Positions 57,601 through 64,000 of a stretch of 64,000 nt of DNA are shown here, piece by piece. The stretch spans positions 682,001 to 746,000 of the forward strand of contig RBKR01000013.1 in the NCBI GenBank assembly GCA_004835665.1, written 5' to 3'. The DNA comes from Phoma sp. XZ068 (Eukaryota; Ascomycota; Dothideomycetes; Pleosporales; Didymellaceae). Made by a program: the position numbers and the translations under genes. The notes under the pieces were generated by a model, which saw only the letters and a program-made list of their open reading frames with translations, made no database searches and was not told the origin of the DNA. Every line of letters starts with the position of its first letter. The stretch's first letter is position 1.

Positions 57601-57651
57601 ACATATTCTGAGAACGAGCTGGGCCTTGGCTGGCTAGCCAGCACCGCCAAC
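54604..57651. other. Intergenic, 3 kb, including ATG1 leader
   Basis: No gene is supported. A 148-codon frame at 55559-56005 and several frames of 90-130 codons show no domain or splice evidence. The last ~500 bp (57150-57651) are C-rich and look like a long 5' leader of the kinase gene. A frame at 57193-57588 inside it would be an upstream ORF at best. Confidence 0.5.
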
Positions 57652-60600
57652 ATGGCAGCACCAGCATCAAATGCCTACGCCCCTCGTAGGTCGGCGGCAT
57701 CGCCAACCGCCTCAGCCTCGACCGACCAGGTTATTGGCAAGTTCAAGCGGCTAGAACACATTGGCAAGGGAAGCTTTGCTGAAGTCTATCGAGGAATACA
57801 CATTGTACGTCGCTCCCTCACCCCTGCTCACGGCCCCGCGCATGTCTCACATCCAGTTGTAAATGATTCAACAGATGCTAACCTGGTGGCACTCGAACAG
57901 GAAAAGAAAGCTTCCGTCGCTATCAAATCCGTCAACATGAACAAGCTCAACAAGAAGCTCAAGGATAACCTCGTCTCCGAGATCTCGATCCTTCGGAGCC
58001 TCCATCATCCCCACATTGTCTCCCTCATCGACTGCCAGGAAACACCGTCGCGCATGCACATCATCATGGAGTTCTGTGAACTAGGAGATCTATCAGCTTT
58101 CATCAAGAAACGGGCGGATCTCACCAACCACCCGCAAACCCAGCGCATGATCGAGAAGTATCCCAACCCAGCCGTTGGAGGGCTGAACGAGGTCATAGTG
58201 AGACATTTTGCGAAACAGATGGCCAGCGCCCTGGAATTCCTGAGGTCCAAAAACTACATTCACCGTGATCTGAAGCCACAGAATCTCTTGCTGAACCCAT
58301 CTGCCGTATACTACTCGCAGAGCGGCACCCTCGAGCGCATGCCACTGGCCGCTGATGCAAACTCGCTGATACCTGCCCTTGGAATTGAGACACTACCCAT
58401 GCTCAAGATTGCTGATTTCGGCTTTGCCAGGATCCTGCCCACAACTTCCCTGGCCGAAACTCTCTGCGGCTCTCCTCTCTACATGGCTCCTGAGATTCTG
58501 CGATACGAGAAGTATGACGCAAAGGCCGATCTATGGTCTGTTGGGACTGTGTTGTTTGAGATGATGTCAGCCCGCCCGCCTTTCAGGGCAAACAACCATG
58601 TCGAGCTCCTGCGCAAGATCGAGGAGCGCAAGGATCAAATCAGGTTTCCGGAAGGTCTTGTCTCAAGCAGAGCGATGAAGACTCTCATTCGTGCGTTGTT
58701 GAAGCGCAAGCCTACTGAGCGCATGTCGTATGAGAGCTTCTTCTCAGACCCAGTAATCCGAGATGAAATCCCTGGACTTGTCGATGAAGATCTCCCGCTG
58801 AACTTGCAGGCTTCGGAACCAGAGCCACCGGTCGAGCAACCCAAGCGAGTCCAGAAAGCGCCTGTCGATATGGAACGCCGTGCTTCAGAAAGCCCTTACT
58901 CGCGATCGCCCCGAGACAGAACTAGCCTCGCAGGAACACCACCACTCCGTCCAGCGTCACGACCCAGTCCTAGCAACCTTTCCGGTACACCACCTCGTGT
59001 CTCGTCCACTCGACGCGCTAGCAATACACCTATCACCCCTATCGAGGAGCATGCACCTACGCCTGTCCGAGAGCAACGACGCCCGACTCTCCCAAATGCG
59101 GCGACGGCACCGGTACGCACTCCTACGGTTCAGGATCCATCAATGGCTATCGGACATCGTCGTCGCTTCTCAAAAGACGATCCTCCTCCTGTGTCATCGG
59201 GGCTGAAGCAGCACATTGAGCGCGAGCGCGTACCGCAGAAGACGGAGACTGGCGTTATGAGGGATGCGGCAGATCGAGTTGCACAAGACACAGCCCTAGA
59301 TGAAGGATTTGTTTTCGTGGAGAAGCGTCGTGTGGAGATCGATGCCCTCGCCGACGAGATTGCTGCGAGCCCACAGTCTCAGCGGGATCGTCTGGTCAAT
59401 CGCGATGGAGCATTGCGGCGGAGGGCTACGACACAAGGATCACCAACATCCACGACTGGCGCAACTGTTCCCTCAAGGGCAATTTCCATCCAGCAGAAGA
59501 CACCAGTTGTCATCCAACGACCCGGTTCTTACGAGCGACGTCGGCCGTATCGCCCCAGCTTCGAGAGCGCTACCTCTGCACTTTCCAAAGCCATGAACAT
59601 GGTGAACATCCGAGGACTTGGCCTTTCGCCGCCAATGATGAAGGGCGTCTCACCACCTCAGGGATACGCTGCGTTTCCGGTATACCCCACCGCACAGAGC
59701 AGCCTCTTGCTTGTTGGCGATAGCGGCAAAACAACAGCCAAGGATGAAGATTCTACTTCTGTGAAGAAGATCGAAGAGCTTGCTCAACTGAGCCACGTTA
59801 TCTATGGCTTCGCAGAGGTAAAGTACAAGCAGCTGGTACCCGTCGCGCCAAGCGATCAGGGGCTCGGCATTGGTCCATCTGGAATTGCGAGGAAGCCTAG
59901 TAGTGATGTGATTGACGATGACGACGAGGACGAGGATTTAACTCCTGAGACGATTCTTATCATCTCTGAAGAAGCTTTGGTTCTGTACGTCAAGTCACTC
60001 GCCATGTTGAACAAGGCCATGGATGTAGCTGGCAGCTACTGGAACCGACAACGCCGTGGTAGCGCTTCACCAGAAGCAATGAGTCGCGCGGCCGCAAATT
60101 CAGACCGTCTGAACCGAGTGGTGTCCTGGACTCGAGACAGGTTCAACGAATGCTGCATCAAGTCTGAGATTGTGGCTCGCAAGCTCAAGCAGGCACAACA
60201 GCAGCTACCGTTGGATCACCCAAGTCACCCGCAGAACCTGTCAGGTGCATCGGGCTCCGCTACTACCGTTGGCTCCGCTGAGAATATCCTTCTGACTACT
60301 GGCGTTACTGCCGAGAAATTGATGTACGACCGAGCACTCGAGATGAGCAGGACAGCTGCTGTGAACGAACTTGTCAGTGCAGATCTGCCAGGCTGCGATC
60401 TTAACTACTGGACCGCCATTCTCATGCTCGAAGCAATTTTGGAGGAGGAAGACGAGTCGTCTAGTCGTAAGCTCGATGGTGAAGAGATCAATGGACTGGA
60501 ATCTGAGGACCGTCAGTCGATTCAAAAGCGTAAGCCCACTCACATGACAGTTATGAGCATTCACTAACATTCTACAGTCCTTGAGCAAATGAAGGGCCGA

Positions 60601-60723
60601 CACCGAGCACTGAAGAAGAAGCTGGAAATCCAAAAGGCACAGAAGCGTAATTCTATCACCAGCGCGCCGTCCGCCTATCCTCCCAGCCGTAGTTCACCTT
60701 CTTCTCAAGGCACTGCGCGATAG
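57652..60723 (+). CDS. ATG1: Autophagy-initiating serine/threonine kinase Atg1
   Basis: Three exons (57652-57804, 57901-60529, 60578-60723; introns 96 and 48 nt) give 975 aa. The first intron is a multiple of three without stops and lies inside the kinase domain between the glycine loop (IGKGSFAEVYRG) and the VAIK lysine. Other kinase motifs are YIHRDLKPQNLLL, ADFGFAR and MAPEIL. The middle is Ser/Pro-rich. Near residue 520 the sequence GFVFVEKRRVEIDAL fits an Atg8-interacting motif in the position known for Atg1 proteins. The C-terminal third is helical (tandem MIT-type region that binds Atg13). It starts autophagosome formation on starvation, under TORC1 control. The last exon adds 48 residues that a raw frame would miss. 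Confidence 0.95.
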
Positions 60724-61514
60724 AACGAAAACTGCATCAGATCGACATAATCTCATAAGCGGATTGACAGCACTGCATTTATTGGCGTTGTTCGGATTCA
60801 TGGGGGCGTCACGGCTACAACGCCCCTCACTCACATACTGTTTGTTCTGATTTTGTGATTTTAGCTAGTCTTTACCTACGGTGTTCTGCGGCGCATACGC
60901 AGCATACATTAGCATAGATACCAGGCCGTGAACCTTGCATTTCTCATCATACGGCGTTTGATTTTTCGGCGATTTGGGTATGGTTCGGCGCGAGGGATCT
61001 GAGCTTGTGGACGGACAGAGATGACTTGCACGGAGAAGATGAGTGAGCACCTAGAATGGACCATGGATGGAGTGGATAGCAGGGAGACCTCAGCCCTAGT
61101 GGACTACAGTATCGAAATTGAAAACAAAATATCACTAGTAAACCAGCATAGCCTTCACATCTTCTTCCGTCATAAATACTCATTGAGATCGTCATGATAG
61201 ACTCTGCACAATACATCTAAACAATATTTTGTGTTCCGTATTGGTACGTTCCCGGCTTGCAGCGGAGGCGTCTCCTTTGGGCAAAGGCAGGGTCCGTCCC
61301 ACTTGACCCCCAGATCGCCCACCCGCGTGGGCCACTCCACCGGTTTCCGCGCTCCAGACACCCTGCAGCCCAAACCCCAGCGATCGCTCCTTCTTCGCAC
61401 AAACACCTACAAGTACTTCCGCGCCGTTCCGCTATGTAACTTATTTACACACACTACAAACTCCCACAATACCCTCTTAATGTATCTTTGAACCATAGAA
61501 GACTGAACGCGACG
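60724..61514. other. Intergenic, ATG1 to MFS transporter
   Basis: 791 bp on the same strand. No gene, repeat or RNA feature is supported. Confidence 0.5.
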
Positions 61515-63521
61515 ATGGGCCTCGGAATCTTGGAGGATCGTCACCTGGACCATGTCCCTGGGAGCGCTTTGGTACTCGACAGCGAAAGGGCAAAAGCACT
61601 AGCACAGGATGCAACGCGAAGTCATCTCAAGTACGACAAGACGGGCAAGATACTGCTTGTGCCCCAGCCGTCAGACGACCCCAACGATCCACTTGTAAGC
61701 TCCTCAGCCTTACCTGGCGCGTGGGATGCACGCAGAATGTATACTGACATCGACAGAACTGGCCACTATGGAAACGCGACCTCATCATAGTGATACTCTC
61801 CCTCCTCTCTGTGATAGCAGCAACACTCTCTCCCCTCCTCGCCGCCAACACCGTCTCGCTCGCCATCCACTTTAAGCGCACCTTCACCGATATGGCCCTC
61901 TTGACTGGGTACCACCTCCTTGGTGTTGGAATCGCAGGCTTCCTCTTCGTACCCAGCGCACGCATCTGGGGAAAGCGGCATCTCTACATCCTCGGTACCG
62001 TTATTGTGATCTTCAGTTGCATATGGGGTGGTGCAACAGGACCACACTACGCTTCATTCCTATGGGCACGCATCTTTCAGGGCGTGGGACTTGCACCCTT
62101 CGAAGCGCTCGTCAATGCAAGCGTCGGTGACCTATACCATGTCCACGAAAGAGGAATACGTATGGCGCTCTCCAACCTTGCGCTGTTCGGTGGTGCATTC
62201 TTAACGCCGGTATTCGTGGGTATGATTGCAGATCGCATTGGGTACGAGTGGACATTCTACTTTGTCGCCATCTTTGCGGCCGCACTCCTGCCTCTTCTCA
62301 TATTCTTCTGCCCAGAGACCACCTACACGCGAGATGCACGCTTCGACATTGACACCATGGGCAACCTTATCGTGCAGCCCGGCCAGGAACTAAAGGACGT
62401 CCGCAACAACGGGACGACCTCTATTTCCACCTCGGACGAGATCGAAAGGGGTCGAGTCTCGAAAGAAGGTCAAGAAACACTCGTCCAGCCCGGCGCCACC
62501 AACCCCGCTCCACTGCCCAAAGCTACCTTCCTCCAGTCCATCCAACTCTTCAACGGCCGCAAATCAGACGAGCATTACATTCACCTCCTCCTCCGCCCCT
62601 TCCCGCTCTTCTTTCACCCGGGTATCTTGTGGGCATGTCTCATCCAAGGCGTAACGATCGGCTTCACAGTCCTCATCGGCGTAACCCTCGCCGCCATCTT
62701 CCTCGGCCCGCCTCTCTGGTTCGGTGAGCTGGAGACCGGCTACATGTACACGGCCGCCTTCATCGGGGCGATCCTAGGCTTCCTGCTCACAGGGCTGATC
62801 TCGGATCCGTCAGCTAAGCTGCTGACGCGCTGGAACAACGGCGTGTACGAGCCCGAGTTCAGAATGGTGCTTGTGATTCCGCAGTTGATTTTTGGCGGGG
62901 CGGGATTGTACGGGTTCGGGTGGACGGCGAACGAACCGTTGAAGTATGGGTGGTTATGGCCGGATTTCTTCTTCGCGCTGGTGGTCATGGGAATGGTGTG
63001 CGGAGCTGTGGCTTCCGCGCTGTACATTGTTGATGCTCATCGTAAGTTTTACCACACGAAGTCACTCAGTGATCAGAACTTGGGGATTTGAGGAAGCATT
63101 TGCTAACACGCCCAGGTGATATGAGCGTCGAAGGCTTCACATGCCTCCTCGTCTTCAAGAACCTCTTTTCCTTTGGCCTGACCTTCAAGGGCTTCGACTG
63201 GCTCGTGGAAGCCGACAGCACAAAGACCATGTTCATCGCCCTCGGCTCCGTCCAAATCGGCATCTGCGCGCTGACCATTCCGATGTGTAAGTTTTGATAT
63301 GCCCCAACGGAAGGAGATCTTCACGACTACCAGTGTCAGGACTTGACTGACATCTCCCAGATGTCCTCGGCAAGAAGAACAGGAGTTTCTTCCACAGACA
63401 CAACGTCTTCTTCAAAGCGACAGATTGGGTTGCAGACTGGACTCTCAAGATTCTGGTACGTAGAAGCCATGCTATGGATTAGCAGTTATCTAACACTGTG
63501 CAGCCTTCAAACCGCAAGTAG
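61515..63521 (+). CDS. MFS transporter, DHA1 (drug:H+ antiporter-1) family
   Basis: Five exons (61515-61694, 61757-63041, 63116-63286, 63361-63455, 63504-63521; introns 62, 74, 74 and 48 nt) give 582 aa. The last exon encodes only five residues and the stop. The N-terminus is polar and ends in DDPNDPLNWPLWKRD, the typical lead-in of fungal DHA1 proteins, with NW right after intron 1. Twelve helices are split by a long polar central loop (about residues 270-340). Motifs include SARIWGKRHLYILG after helix 2 and ARIFQGVGLAPFEAL in helix 4. A nuclear-style basic tail follows helix 12. The substrate is unknown; export of small organic compounds in exchange for protons is usual. The start is the first ATG in the frame. 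Confidence 0.9.
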
Positions 63522-63640
63522 TTATTAGCGCTGTAGATATTGGCTCGTTGAAGTAATGTTGGCGCAATGGTGTTGGCGCAGTATATACCGGCAATGTAGT
63601 GTCATATTGATCATCCAATCTACATCTACATCTAAACCCG

Positions 63641-64000
63641 CTACGAGATACTGATACTAATAATCTTGATATCCTCCTCGGGCTTCTCCTTGTAGCACTT
63701 TGCATTCTCAATCTTATGCACGACATCCATTCCCTGCACCGCACGTCCAAAAATCGTATGTTTCCCATCAAGCCAGGGCTACACTCGTCAGCAAACACCC
63801 TCACTGCAATAGAAGAAGAGGAAAACTTACAGCCTTCTCCGTCGTAATAAAAAACTGCGACGCGTTCGTGCCGGGCCCCGCATTCGCCATGGAAAGCGTA
63901 TACGGCTTGTCGTGCTTAAGCACGGAAATCTCATCCGCGAAATCCTTCCCCCAGATACTCTCGCCGCCTGTGCCGTCGCCCAGCGGATCACCCGTCTGGA
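63641..64000 (-). CDS. Cyclophilin-type peptidyl-prolyl isomerase, PPWD1-like, 3' part
   Basis: The gene enters from the right edge. The visible exons are 64000-63831 (partial) and 63778-63641, joined by a 52-nt intron. They encode about 102 residues of the isomerase domain, including GTGGESIWG, YTLSMANAGPGTNASQFFIT and PWLDGKHTIFGRAVQGMDVV, and end in a short Ile/Ser tail. The catalytic core residues visible (QFFIT, WLDGKHT) are intact. The ESIWG and KHDKPYTLSM wording matches cyclophilins carrying N-terminal WD repeats (PPWD1, A. fumigatus Cyp15) rather than single-domain CypA. The WD part would be outside the window. Members are nuclear and spliceosome-associated. Confidence 0.88.

Overview
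This is a eukaryotic window from a filamentous ascomycete (Pezizomycotina; Dothideomycetes is my impression only). Almost every gene has short introns of about 42-110 nt with GTRNGT donors, CTRAY-type branch points and YAG acceptors. The content is typical of such fungi: Zn(II)2Cys6 regulators, a P450 with its reductase, a CFEM receptor, a DHA1 transporter and a secreted GH29 enzyme. There are no operons, CRISPR arrays or convincing tRNA or rRNA genes. Gene models were rebuilt by hand from splice signals, and all rebuilt coding lengths are multiples of three.

Layout. 0-9 kb: the 5' end of a short-chain dehydrogenase (- strand), a repeat-bearing surface protein, a SUMO-like-domain (Rad60/Esc2-type) gene divergent from LSM6, and an unrecognised 594-aa protein. 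9-23 kb: the most accessory-looking part. It holds a myo-inositol-type sugar transporter, a NADPH-P450 reductase divergent from a P450, two zinc-cluster regulators ending tail to tail 15 bp apart, and a Gfo/Idh/MocA oxidoreductase with three copies of a 14-bp repeat in its promoter. 24-27 kb: a 752-aa multi-pass membrane protein of unknown function. 27-37 kb: RAMP4/Ysy6, a small mitochondrial membrane protein, an iron-type alcohol dehydrogenase, succinate dehydrogenase iron-sulfur subunit, a HAD hydrolase, an acetate transporter of the Gpr1/Ato family and a DszC-like flavoprotein. 37-43.5 kb: dolichol kinase, whose real start lies upstream of the obvious ATG, and an M1 aminopeptidase. 43.5-47.6 kb is gene-poor. 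47.6-54.6 kb: a CFEM-domain receptor, an alpha-L-fucosidase and cytochrome c1. After a 3-kb gap come the autophagy kinase ATG1, a DHA1 drug/H+ antiporter and the 3' end of a PPWD1-like cyclophilin.

Function. Housekeeping genes (LSM6, RAMP4, SDHB, CYT1, SEC59, APE2, ATG1) are interleaved with accessory genes. The P450, its reductase and the two adjacent regulators look like a small inducible oxidation module. The inositol-type transporter and the inositol-dehydrogenase-like enzyme flank it on either side, which may be chance or a shared polyol pathway. The least explained items are the 24.2-26.7 kb membrane protein, the exact 47-residue repeat protein, and the first regulator, which reads through only if a 10-nt exon lies between two introns of 26 and 27 nt.
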